NCBI RefSeq assembly: GCF_003931875.1
Contig: NZ_CP034245.1
Coordinates: 3,038,001 to 3,102,000 of the forward strand
Direction of reading: 5' to 3'
Length of the DNA stretch: 64,000 nt
DNA from: Microbacterium sp. 10M-3C3
GTDB lineage: Bacteria > Actinomycetota > Actinomycetes > Actinomycetales > Microbacteriaceae
Shown: positions 16,724-24,298 of the stretch, one piece after another
Position numbering within the stretch: the first letter of the stretch is position 1
How the letters are laid out: each line of letters begins with the position of its first letter
Translations under genes and position numbers: made by a program
The notes under the pieces: generated by a model
Seen by the model: only the letters and a program-made list of their open reading frames with translations
What the model was told of the DNA's origin: nothing
The model's database searches: none

Positions 16724-17725
16724 ATGTCTCGTCCGATCACGTTGTTCACCGGTCAGTGGGCTGATCTGCCGTTCGAGGAGGTGGCTCGTCTTGCTGGTGA
16801 GTGGGGGTATGACGGGTTGGAGATCGCGTGCTGGGGGGATCATCTGGATGTGTCGCGGTGGGATGACGCGGCGTATGTGCAGTCCCGCAAGGACGTCCTG
16901 GAGCGCAACGGGTTGGGAGTGTTCGCGATCGCGAACCATCTGACGGGGCAGGCGGTGTGCGATGACCCGATCGATCAGCGTCACCGCGACATCCTCTCGG
17001 ACCGGGTGTGGGGCGACGGCGACCCGGAGGGGGTGCGGGCGCGGGCGGCGGAGGATCTGAAGGACACCGCCCGGATGGCCGCAGCCTTGGGCGTGTCCAC
17101 GGTGACCGGGTTCAGTGGGTCGTCGATCTGGAAGTACGTGGCGATGTTCCCGCCCGCCTCGCAGGAGATGATCGACGCCGGGTACGCGGACTTCGCGGAG
17201 CGGTGGAATCCGATCCTGGACGTGTTCGAACAGGTCGGGGTGCGGTTCGCGCTCGAGGTGCACCCCTCGGAGATCGCGTACGACTACTGGACCGCCAAGC
17301 GCACCCTGGAAGCGATCGGGCACCGGGGCAGTTTCGGGTTCAACTTCGACCCGTCGCACTTCGTGTGGCAGCAGCTGGACTCGGTGGCGTTCGTGCTGGA
17401 TTTCGCGGAGCACATCTTCCACGTGCACTGCAAGGAGTCCGTCACCAACCTCGACGGCCGCAACGGTGTCCTCGGCTCGCACCTGTCCTGGGACAACCCG
17501 CGGCGGGGGTGGACGTTCGTGTCCACCGGGCACGGCGCGGTGCCGTGGGAGCCGATCTTCCGCGCCCTCAACGCGATCGGATACGACGGCCCCACCTCCG
17601 TCGAATGGGAGGACGCCGGCATGGACCGCCTCGTCGGCGGCCCCGAAGCCCTCGCCTTCGTCCGCAAACTCGCCCAGATCACCCCACCCCACCAACTCTT
17701 CGACGCCGCCTTCAGCTCCAAGTAG
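16724..17725 (+). CDS. Sugar phosphate isomerase/epimerase (second copy)
   Basis: A 333-residue TIM-barrel protein of the xylose-isomerase-like superfamily. Metal-binding strands are recognisable: FALEVHPSEIAYDYWT (Glu, His), FNFDPSHFVWQQ (Asp, His), HVHCKES and SVEWEDAGMDR. ATG 16724 follows AGAAGGG. It is the last gene of the ABC-dehydrogenase-isomerase cluster. Codon choice changes along the gene: the first roughly 130 codons use many T- and G-ending codons (GAT, GCT, CTT, TTG), while the last 60 are almost all C-ending. Substrate unknown; inosose or 3-keto-sugar chemistry is plausible for the family. Confidence 0.85.
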   Translation: MSRPITLFTGQWADLPFEEVARLAGEWGYDGLEIACWGDHLDVSRWDDAAYVQSRKDVLERNGLGVFAIANHLTGQAVCDDPIDQRHRDILSDRVWGDGDPEGVRARAAEDLKDTARMAAALGVSTVTGFSGSSIWKYVAMFPPASQEMIDAGYADFAERWNPILDVFEQVGVRFALEVHPSEIAYDYWTAKRTLEAIGHRGSFGFNFDPSHFVWQQLDSVAFVLDFAEHIFHVHCKESVTNLDGRNGVLGSHLSWDNPRRGWTFVSTGHGAVPWEPIFRALNAIGYDGPTSVEWEDAGMDRLVGGPEALAFVRKLAQITPPHQLFDAAFSSK

Positions 17726-17735
17726 CCCGCGGCTC

Positions 17736-17781
17736 GCGTGAATCGGCGCCTATCCGTGGTCGGGTAGGCGCCGATTCCCGC
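17736..17781. repeat. Palindromic element family A, copy 2
   Basis: Arm GCGTGAATCGGCGCCTA (17736-17752) and arm TAGGCGCCGATTCCCGC (17765-17781) pair with one mismatch. It lies between the convergent isomerase and alpha/beta-hydrolase genes and is probably a bidirectional terminator. Confidence 0.85.
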
Positions 17782-17800
17782 ACGTGGGCACGGGGAAGGG

Positions 17801-18661
17801 TCAGGCGCGGGCGGGGAAGCGCGCGTCGAGCCACGCGAGGAGGTCGGCGCGCACGTCGGCCTGCGCGACCTCGTTGAAGATCTCGTGCCGCGCGCCGGGG
17901 TACACGAGCGTCGTGACGTCGGTGAGTTCCGACCGCGTGCGGTACGCCTCCGCGAGGCGGTGGACGCTCCGCGGTCCGCCGACGGTGTCGTCGCGGCCGA
18001 CCAGGAGCAGCACGGGCACGTCGTGCCCCGCGGCCTCCGCGAGCCCCCGCCGCGGACGGCCGAAGAGCCGCGCCGACTCGACGAGGCCGAACAGGCGCCG
18101 CAGCGGCACGACGGTCGTCAGCGGGTCGTCCACGAACGCCTGCCCGACGGCGGTGTCGCTCGAGAGCCACTGCAGTCCGTGACCGCCTTCGTGCCGCCAC
18201 GGCTTGTTGAGGTCGCCGGCGTTCAGCGCGCCCGGGACGCGCAGCGCCGAGCCGCTGAGCACGACGGCATCGTAGGCATCCGGATGCCGGTTCAGGAGGA
18301 TCTGCGCGAGGAACGACCCCCACGAATGCCCGAGGAGGACGAGCGGCAGGTCGGGGTGGGCGGCGCGGATGCGCTCGGTGAGCATCCACACCGCATCGAC
18401 GGCCGCGCCGTGTCCGCCGGTGCCGAGCCGGCCGAGCTGGGACGCATCTCCGCCGTGCTGGCGCATGCCGGTGCGCCCGTGGCCGCGGTGATCGTCGGCG
18501 TACACGGTGTACCCCGCGTCGACGAGAGCCGCGATCAGTGCGCCGTACCGGCCGGCATGTTCGCCGACGCCGTGCAGCAGCTGGACCACCGCGCGCGGCC
18601 GCGCCGCTTCGGCGACGTCGTAGACGATGGCGACCCCGTGCGCATCGACGAACTCGGGCAT
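17801..18661 (-). CDS. Alpha/beta hydrolase, monoacylglycerol-lipase-like
   Basis: A 286-residue serine hydrolase. HGVGEHAGRY at residues 30-39 is the diagnostic N-terminal motif of the monoglyceride lipase/lysophospholipase group. The nucleophile lies in GHSWGS (about residues 111-116), and the acid in GRDDTVG and His in GARHEIFNE complete the triad. No signal peptide is seen. The gene stands alone, with a palindromic element at its 3' end and a divergent MarR gene upstream. It probably hydrolyses monoacylglycerols or related esters; not proven. Confidence 0.87.
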   Translation of the reverse strand: MPEFVDAHGVAIVYDVAEAARPRAVVQLLHGVGEHAGRYGALIAALVDAGYTVYADDHRGHGRTGMRQHGGDASQLGRLGTGGHGAAVDAVWMLTERIRAAHPDLPLVLLGHSWGSFLAQILLNRHPDAYDAVVLSGSALRVPGALNAGDLNKPWRHEGGHGLQWLSSDTAVGQAFVDDPLTTVVPLRRLFGLVESARLFGRPRRGLAEAAGHDVPVLLLVGRDDTVGGPRSVHRLAEAYRTRSELTDVTTLVYPGARHEIFNEVAQADVRADLLAWLDARFPARA

Positions 18662-18727
18662 GCCGCGAGTCTAGGGCGCGCGTGCCGGGAGGGGCGGCGC
18701 ACGTCGCGGCGCCGCCGCCGACTTTCT

Positions 18728-18753
18728 TTAGCAAAGCTAATGAGCTATGCTAA
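18728..18753. promoter_or_regulatory. Nested palindrome, probable MarR operator overlapping promoter
   Basis: TTAGC-AAA-GCTAA (18728-18740) is nested within outer TTAGCA/TGCTAA half-sites ending at 18753. It lies just upstream of the MarR gene and overlaps a TAACTA -10-like hexamer (18751-18756). Size, AT-richness and position fit an autoregulatory MarR site. Confidence 0.6.
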
Positions 18754-18761
18754 CTATTCGC

Positions 18762-19211
18762 ATGAAGACGTCGACGACTCCCCCCGAATCGCACGAGCTC
18801 AGCGCCCACGCCACCGAGATCCGGATGGCGACGTTCCGCCTCGCGCGGCGGCTGCGCGCTCAGCGCGCCGTCGACACGATGAGCGACGGACAGTTCGCGG
18901 TGCTCGCCGCCCTGAAGGTGCACGGACCGCACACCCTCGGCGAACTGGCCGAACGCGAGCGCGTCACCGCACCCTCGATGAACCGCACGGTGGGTGCGCT
19001 CGAGGAGGCGGGACTGCTTTCGCGCATGCAGGCCGATCACGATCGCCGCAAGGTGACGATCGATCTGACCCCCGCCGGCCTCGACGTCGTCGAGGAGACC
19101 GTGCGCCGCCGCGACGCATGGCTCGAGGAGGCGCTCGGCGAGCTGTCGAAGGCCGACCGCGCCCTGCTCGTGCGCGCCGCCGACGTCATGAGGAGGCTGG
19201 CCGAGCGATGA
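18762..19211 (+). CDS. MarR-family transcriptional regulator
   Basis: 149 residues. The winged-helix core is visible (FAVLAALKVHGPHTLGELAERERVTAPSMNRTVGALEEAGLLSR, then the wing QADHDRRKVTIDLTPAG). ATG 18762 is preferred over the in-frame ATG 18747, which lies inside the operator palindrome. The TAACTA hexamer 5 nt upstream of 18762 and the absence of a Shine-Dalgarno suggest a leaderless mRNA. It is coupled by ATGA overlap to an MFS exporter, the usual arrangement for a MarR-controlled efflux pump. Confidence 0.88.
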   Translation: MKTSTTPPESHELSAHATEIRMATFRLARRLRAQRAVDTMSDGQFAVLAALKVHGPHTLGELAERERVTAPSMNRTVGALEEAGLLSRMQADHDRRKVTIDLTPAGLDVVEETVRRRDAWLEEALGELSKADRALLVRAADVMRRLAER

Positions 19212-20557
19212 CCGCGATGTTCCGCTCCTTCGGCGTCTTCAACTACCGCGTGTGGTTCATCGGCGCCCTCATCTCCAACATCGGCCAGTGGATGCAGGCG
19301 ACCGCGCTCAGCTGGGTCGTGCTCACGCAGCTGACCGACAACGACGCCGCTGCGATGGGCGTGACGATGGCGCTGCAGTTCGCACCCCCGCTCCTGCTCG
19401 TGAGCCTCACGGGCTGGGTGGCCGACCGCTTCGACCGCCGGCACCTGCTCTTCGTCACGCAGGGCTCGCTCATGGTGCTCGGCCTCGCTATCGGCGCCCT
19501 GATCCTCCTGGGCGTCATGACCCTCCCGCTCATGTACGCCTTCGCGCTCGCGCTCGGGGTCGTCGCGGCCTTCGACAACCCCGCCCGTCAGGCCTTCGTC
19601 TCCGACGTCGTCTCACGCGAGATCGCGTCGAACGCGGTGGCGCTGAACTCGGCGTCGTTCAACGGCGCCCGGATGCTGGGACCCGCCGTCGCGGGCGTCG
19701 TGATCGTGGTCGTCGGCACCGGCTGGGTCTTCCTCATCAACGCCGCGACCTTCCTCGCGATGATCACCGCGCTGAGCCTCATCCGCACGCACGAGCTCGC
19801 GCCCCGCGCGCACAACGCGGGTGCCGCGCGGCTGGCCGACGGCTTCCGCTACGTCGAGCGACGCCCCGATCTCGTCGTGACGTTCGCAATGGTCTTCCTC
19901 ATGGGCGCCTTCGGCATGAACTTCCCGATCTTCGCGTCGACGATGGCGCTGGAGTTCGGGCAGGAGGCCGACGGCTATGGCCTGCTCAGCTCGATCGTCG
20001 CGATCGGGTCGCTCGCCGGTGCCCTGCTCGCCGCCCGCCGCGACCGGGCGCGCATCCGCGTCGTCATCGCCGGCTCGGCGCTGTTCGCGGTGGTCGCGCT
20101 CGTCTCGGCCTTCACCCCGACGTACTGGACGTACGCGCTCACCCTCGTCTTCACCGGCTTCGCGGTCGTCACGATGCTCACGACCGCGAACGGCTACGTG
20201 CAGACCACGACCGACCCGGCCTTGCGCGGCCGCGTGCTCGCGCTCTATGTCGCGATCCTCATGGGCGGCACGCCGATCGGCGCCCCGATCGTCGGCTGGG
20301 TGGCCGCCGAGTTCGGCCCGCGCGTCGCGATCCTCGTCGGCGCGGCGGCCGCGGTCGTCGCCTTCGGCATCGGCGCGACGTGGCTCATCGTGTCGGGCCG
20401 GCTGCACCGTCACGCCGAGCGGCGGTTCCGCCTCACGATCGACGAGACGCGGCCGCTCGCCGTGATCCCGCCCGAGGAGTTCTCCGACGAGGTCGCCGGC
20501 ACGACGCCCGTGCGCGTGCCGCCCCGCGGCCCCGGCTCCATCCGCCACGCGCGCTGA
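19208..20557 (+). CDS. MFS transporter (12-TM, DHA3/EntS-like)
   Basis: A 449-residue integral membrane transporter with about 12 predicted helices. The MFS loop motif GWVADRFDRRHLL follows helix 2, and NPARQAFVSDVV lies after helix 4, as in the macrolide/enterobactin-exporter group. A charged C-terminal tail of about 50 residues is cytoplasmic. Translation is coupled to the MarR gene (ATGA at 19208-19211). It likely exports a toxic compound or siderophore-like molecule sensed by that MarR; the substrate is unknown. Confidence 0.87.
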   Translation: MTAMFRSFGVFNYRVWFIGALISNIGQWMQATALSWVVLTQLTDNDAAAMGVTMALQFAPPLLLVSLTGWVADRFDRRHLLFVTQGSLMVLGLAIGALILLGVMTLPLMYAFALALGVVAAFDNPARQAFVSDVVSREIASNAVALNSASFNGARMLGPAVAGVVIVVVGTGWVFLINAATFLAMITALSLIRTHELAPRAHNAGAARLADGFRYVERRPDLVVTFAMVFLMGAFGMNFPIFASTMALEFGQEADGYGLLSSIVAIGSLAGALLAARRDRARIRVVIAGSALFAVVALVSAFTPTYWTYALTLVFTGFAVVTMLTTANGYVQTTTDPALRGRVLALYVAILMGGTPIGAPIVGWVAAEFGPRVAILVGAAAAVVAFGIGATWLIVSGRLHRHAERRFRLTIDETRPLAVIPPEEFSDEVAGTTPVRVPPRGPGSIRHAR

Positions 20558-20586
20558 CCCGCGGCCCGGCCGAGCCCCGCTGCATC

Positions 20587-20653
20587 CGTTCGCTCGTCGT
20601 ATCTCGCGCGGAATCGCCACGGCGCGCACGGTTATACGCCGAGCGAGCGGACG
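20587..20653. repeat. Palindromic element family D, copy 1
   Basis: CGCTCGTCGTAT (20591-20602) and ATACGCCGAGCG (20634-20645) form the stem with one central mismatch, flanked by further complementarity. The same element occurs in inverted orientation at 38681-38742. It sits between the two MFS genes. Confidence 0.75.
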
Positions 20654-20698
20654 GGGCAAGGCGTGACACCCGGAGATATCGCTAGATAAGCTAGGAAT

Positions 20699-22309
20699 AT
20701 GCCTCAGGTGTCTGCGCGCCGCCGATGGGCGGGCCTCGTCTTCATCAGCATCGCCGTGTCGCTGATCATCGTCGACTCCACGATCGTCAACGTCGCCGTG
20801 CCGTCGATCGTCGACGACCTCGGCATCTCGTCGACCGAGGTCCAGTGGGTGCAGGAGGCGTACACGCTCGTGTTCGCCGCGCTGCTGCTCGTCTTCGGCA
20901 GCCTCGCCGACCGCTTCGGCCGACGGCGACTCATGCTCACGGGTGTGGCGATCTTCGCCCTCGCGTCGATCGCCGCGGCGCTCGCACCCACCGGGAGCCT
21001 CCTCATCCTGTCGCGCCTCGTGCAGGGCGTCGGCGGCGCGATGATCCTCCCGACGACCCTGTCGCTCATCAACGCGACCTTCCGCGGCCGGGAGCGCGGC
21101 ATCGCGTTCGCGGTGTGGGGGTCGACGATCGGCGGCATGGCCGCGGTCGGCCCCCTCCTCGGCGGCTGGCTCACCACCGCGTTCTCGTGGCGCTGGGCCT
21201 TCGGCATCAACATCCCGCTCGGCGTCGTCATCGTCGTCGGCGTGCTCCTCACGGTCGCCGAGTCGCGCAGCGACCGCGCGCAGGGCATCGACGTCGTGGG
21301 CGCCGTGCTGTCGGTCATCGCGATGGGCGGCCTCGTGTTCGGACTCATCGAAGGCCGCACGTACGGCTGGTGGCTCGTCGACACGCGCCCGCAGGTCGGC
21401 GACTGGTCGTGGCCGTGGGACCTCTCCCCCATCCCGATCGCCTTCGCGGTCGCCGTCGTCGCCCTCGTCGCGTTCATCGTGTGGGGCGTGCGCCGCCAGC
21501 GCGCCGGGAAACCGACCCTCCTCGCGCTCCGGCTCTTCGCCATCCCGTCGTTCCGCAACGGCAACATCGCCGCCACCGTCGTCTCGCTCGGCGAGTTCGG
21601 CATCATCCTCGCCCTGCCGCTGTGGCTGCAGTTCGTTCTCGGCTTCGAGGCGGTGCAGACGGGGCTGCTGCTCCTCGCCCTCGCGATCGGGTCGTTCGTG
21701 GCCAGCGGCGCGGCCGGCGCGCTCAGCGGCAAGGTCGCCCCGGTGTGGGTGGTGCGCGTCGGCCTCGCGGCGGAGATCATCGGCGTCGGCGGCATCGCGT
21801 TCGTGATCGCCCCGGATGCCTCGTGGTTCGCGCTCGTTCCGTTCCTCTTCGTGTACGGCTTCGGCGTCGGGCTCGCGACGGCCCAGCTCACCGGGGTCGT
21901 CCTCGCCGATGTCCCGGTGTCGGACAGCGGCCAGGCCTCGGGCACGCAGTCGACGTCGCGCCAGCTCGGCGCCGCACTGGGCGTCGCGGTCCTCGGCACG
22001 GTCCTCTTCTCGAGCACGGCGGGCGTGCTGGCGGCCAAGCTCGACGACCGCGGCCTCCCCGCCGAGCAGCGCGACCAGGTGGTGTCGGCCGTCGTCGACA
22101 GCGCCGGCGCGGCGATCGCGGGACTCGAGAAGTCTCCGCAGACGGCGGATGCGGCGACCGACGCCAAGGCGGCCTTCTCCGACGGCACGCGCGCCGCCGC
22201 GTTCACCGCCGCCGGGTTCCTGGCGCTCGGCCTGCTCTCGACGATCTCGCTCGGGTCCGCCGCATCCGCCCCCGCCCGCCGCGAGGAGGAGCCCGCGCCC
22301 GCCGCGTGA
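20699..22309 (+). CDS. MFS drug transporter (14-TM, EmrB/QacA DHA2 family)
   Basis: 536 residues with 14 predicted membrane helices. The DHA2 signatures are clear: IVDSTIVNVAVPSI in helix 1, FGSLADRFGRRRLM after helix 2, QGVGGAMILPTTLSLI in helix 4 and GPLLGGWL in helix 5. A long extracytoplasmic loop of about 60 residues precedes the last helix. ATG 20699 lies only 7 nt after TAGG, with the imperfect repeat CTAGATAAGCTAG just upstream (about 20683-20695), a possible operator. It is a proton-driven multidrug exporter by family; substrates unknown. Confidence 0.88.
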   Translation: MPQVSARRRWAGLVFISIAVSLIIVDSTIVNVAVPSIVDDLGISSTEVQWVQEAYTLVFAALLLVFGSLADRFGRRRLMLTGVAIFALASIAAALAPTGSLLILSRLVQGVGGAMILPTTLSLINATFRGRERGIAFAVWGSTIGGMAAVGPLLGGWLTTAFSWRWAFGINIPLGVVIVVGVLLTVAESRSDRAQGIDVVGAVLSVIAMGGLVFGLIEGRTYGWWLVDTRPQVGDWSWPWDLSPIPIAFAVAVVALVAFIVWGVRRQRAGKPTLLALRLFAIPSFRNGNIAATVVSLGEFGIILALPLWLQFVLGFEAVQTGLLLLALAIGSFVASGAAGALSGKVAPVWVVRVGLAAEIIGVGGIAFVIAPDASWFALVPFLFVYGFGVGLATAQLTGVVLADVPVSDSGQASGTQSTSRQLGAALGVAVLGTVLFSSTAGVLAAKLDDRGLPAEQRDQVVSAVVDSAGAAIAGLEKSPQTADAATDAKAAFSDGTRAAAFTAAGFLALGLLSTISLGSAASAPARREEEPAPAA

Positions 22310-22347
22310 GCCGTCTCGCGCGACCCCGGCTCGCGCGAGCCCGTCTT

Positions 22348-22393
22348 GCGGGAATCGGCGGCTACCCGGCGTCCGGAAGCCGCCGATTCACGC
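22348..22393. repeat. Palindromic element family A, copy 3
   Basis: Arm GCGGGAATCGGCGGCT (22348-22363) pairs with AGCCGCCGATTCACGC (22378-22393), one mismatch. It lies between convergent genes and is probably a terminator. Confidence 0.85.
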
Positions 22394-22408
22394 CACACGC
22401 GGTGCGCG

Positions 22409-23254
22409 TCAGGCCTCGCGGGTGATCGTCACCTTCACGCGCAGCTGGCTCTTGAAGGGGCCGGCGTACACGCCGCGCAGCGGCGGCACGTCGTTGTAGT
22501 CGCGGCCGCGGCCCACGAGCACGTGCCGGTCGCCGATCTCGATGTTGTTCGTCGGGTCGAAACCCTGCCAGTCGCCCGCGAACCACTCCACCCACGCGTG
22601 CGACTCGCCCGTGACGGCCTCGCCGACCTCGGCGGACGGGCGCGGATGCAGGTATCCCGACACGTAGCGCGCCGGGATGCCGACTTCGCGCAGGGCGCCG
22701 AGGGTGATGTGCGCGATGTCCTGGCACACACCCTTGCGCGCCTCCCACGCTTCCGAGGCCGTCGAGTGCACGCCCGTGATGCCGTGCATGTACTCCACGC
22801 CGTCGCCGATCGCCTCGGCGATCGCGTGCGCCGCGCGCCCCGGATGGTCGTGCTGCGCGGCGATCGAGCGCGCGATCTCGGCGACCTCGGGGTGCGGCCG
22901 CGTGCGCCCGGTCTGCACGAGCTGCTCGACCGTGCCGATCGAGCGCTCCGACTCGACGGCGAGGCGGTCCCACGAGATGTCGGCGTGCGCGATCGGCCGC
23001 GCGCGCACCTCGACGAGCGAGCGCGCGGTGATCGTGAGGGCGGCGTGCGGCGAGAGCACGTCGAACGAGCTCACGCGCGTGCCGAAGTAGTCGACGTACT
23101 GGTTGACGGTGGTCGACGGGTCGATCTCGAGCGCGGAGCTCAGCACGAACTGGCTGTCGGTCGAGTTCGGGAGCATCCGCGCCTCGTTGTACGACGCCGA
23201 CACGTCGCCCTGGTACGCGAACCCCGTCTGATGCTCGATCCGGAGTCTCTTCAT
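22409..23254 (-). CDS. Transglutaminase-like cysteine-protease-fold protein
   Basis: 281 residues: an N-terminal bacterial transglutaminase-associated beta domain (RLRIEHQTGFAYQGDVSASYNEARMLP) followed by the transglutaminase core. The triad is visible: Cys177 in GVCQDIAH, His in ESHAWVEW and Asp in DPTNNIEIGDRH. ATG 23254 overlaps the alpha-E stop (ATGA). This is the third gene of the conserved ATP-grasp/alpha-E/transglutaminase set. The set is proposed, from comparative genomics of amidoligases, to synthesise or process a peptide-like modification. It is probably a peptidase or amidase acting on that product; the product is unknown. Confidence 0.87.
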   Translation of the reverse strand: MKRLRIEHQTGFAYQGDVSASYNEARMLPNSTDSQFVLSSALEIDPSTTVNQYVDYFGTRVSSFDVLSPHAALTITARSLVEVRARPIAHADISWDRLAVESERSIGTVEQLVQTGRTRPHPEVAEIARSIAAQHDHPGRAAHAIAEAIGDGVEYMHGITGVHSTASEAWEARKGVCQDIAHITLGALREVGIPARYVSGYLHPRPSAEVGEAVTGESHAWVEWFAGDWQGFDPTNNIEIGDRHVLVGRGRDYNDVPPLRGVYAGPFKSQLRVKVTITREA

Positions 23255-24186
23255 AAGGCGCTCTCCCCGATCCAGCTCGGCTCGGCCTGCGTCGGGAAGA
23301 ACCGCGACCGGATGGCCTCGGATGCCTCGCGGGTCACCTTCTGCACCTGCTGCATGTGCTCGGGCAGCTCCGAGAGGATCTCGCTGATGGGGCGGTACTC
23401 CAGGTCGTTGCGGATGCGGCCGAGCGCGCGCAGCACGGTGTTGGAGTGCCCGACGCGGTCGGCGCGCGGGTCGATCGCGCTCATGCAGTCCTCGGCCCGC
23501 TGGATCGAGTAGATGATCGAGCGCGGGAAGAGCCGATCGAGGAGGAGGAACTCCGCGGCGTTGCGGGCGCTCGGCATGCCGCGGTACGTGCGGAGGTATG
23601 CCTCGTACGCACCGCACGAGCGGAGGATCGTCGTCCACGACGGCCCGGACGCCTCGGTGAGCGACCGCGTCGCGAGGAGCCGCGCGGTCATGTCGGTGCG
23701 CTCGATACTGCGACCGAGCGTGAAGAACTGCCACGCCTCGTCGCGGCTCGTCGAGGAGTCGACGGTGCCGACCGCGAGCGCCGCGCGCTCGCGCACCCAT
23801 TGGAAGAACTCGTGCACCTTGTCGGTCTGGAGGCGCCGCGGCATCCGGGAGTTCGTGGTGTTGAGCGCCTCCCACAGCTCGCTCGAGACGATCTCGCGCG
23901 CGCGGCGCGCGTTCTCGCGGGCGGCCGTGAGCGCGTACGCGATGCTCGCCGGGTTCATGCGGTCGACCGCGAGGCGCTGGAGCACGTCGCCGCGGCGCAC
24001 GGTGTCGCTCGGGTCGGGCGGGAGCGACCCCATGACGCTCAGCAGCGACCGGCACGCGGTGTCCTCGTCGATCCACGGGTCTTCGAGGAGGAGCTGGAGG
24101 TGCACGTCGAGGATGCGCGCGGTGCCGTCGCTGCGCTCGATGTAGCGCCCGATCCAGAACAGACTCTCGGCGATGCGGCTCAGCAT
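23251..24186 (-). CDS. Alpha-E domain protein (DUF403)
   Basis: A 311-residue all-helical protein starting MLSRIAESLFWIGRYIERSDGTARILD, which is diagnostic of the alpha-E family. A C-terminal helical half has FPRSIIYSIQRAEDCM. No enzymatic residues are known; it invariably accompanies the circularly permuted ATP-grasp protein. ATG 24186 is the third of three identical start regions produced by a 56-bp tandem duplication (see 24180-24298). The TGA of the second micro-ORF overlaps this ATG, so initiation may depend on translation of the micro-ORFs as well as on the GGAAAGGA ribosome site. Confidence 0.88.
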   Translation of the reverse strand: MLSRIAESLFWIGRYIERSDGTARILDVHLQLLLEDPWIDEDTACRSLLSVMGSLPPDPSDTVRRGDVLQRLAVDRMNPASIAYALTAARENARRAREIVSSELWEALNTTNSRMPRRLQTDKVHEFFQWVRERAALAVGTVDSSTSRDEAWQFFTLGRSIERTDMTARLLATRSLTEASGPSWTTILRSCGAYEAYLRTYRGMPSARNAAEFLLLDRLFPRSIIYSIQRAEDCMSAIDPRADRVGHSNTVLRALGRIRNDLEYRPISEILSELPEHMQQVQKVTREASEAIRSRFFPTQAEPSWIGESAL

Positions 24187-24242
24187 GAGCCGTCCTTTCC
24201 GGTCCCGGAGCTCGTCGAAGGGTCGGCGATGCGGCTCAGCAT
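24180..24242 (-). CDS. 20-codon micro-ORF 2
   Basis: ATG 24242 to TGA 24180 encodes the same 20 residues as micro-ORF 1, with one synonymous change (TCA to TCC). Its TGA overlaps the true alpha-E start at 24186 by seven bases. It carries its own GGAAAGGA site. Confidence 0.4.
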   Translation of the reverse strand: MLSRIADPSTSSGTGKDGSC

Positions 24243-24298
24243 GAGCCGTCCTTTCCGGTCCCTGAGCTCGTCGAAGGGTCGGCGATGCGGCTCAGCAT
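24236..24298 (-). CDS. 20-codon micro-ORF 1
   Basis: ATG 24298 to TGA 24236 encodes MLSRIADPST followed by SSGTGKDGSC. The first six residues copy the alpha-E N terminus. Its ATG overlaps the ATP-grasp stop, and its TGA overlaps the ATG of micro-ORF 2 (ATGCTGA). Whether the peptide is made or matters is unknown; it may only couple translation. Confidence 0.4.
   Translation of the reverse strand: MLSRIADPSTSSGTGKDGSC

Larger units (their letters stand above)
24180..24298 (-). repeat. 56-bp tandem duplication containing the alpha-E start region
   Basis: ATG start regions reading MLSRIA occur at 24298, 24242 and 24186, exactly 56 bp apart. Each unit holds GGAAAGGA (ribosome site), the start codon, and CCCTTCGACGAGCTC, a short sequence resembling a palindromic word dispersed in many bacterial genomes. 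The two units differ by one base. Ancestrally the ATP-grasp stop (24292-24294) would have overlapped the alpha-E start directly. Confidence 0.9.

Noticed and set aside
24180..24298. Insertion-sequence footprint with target-site duplication
   Set aside because: The repeat is a direct tandem duplication of local sequence with no transposase remnant or terminal inverted repeats.
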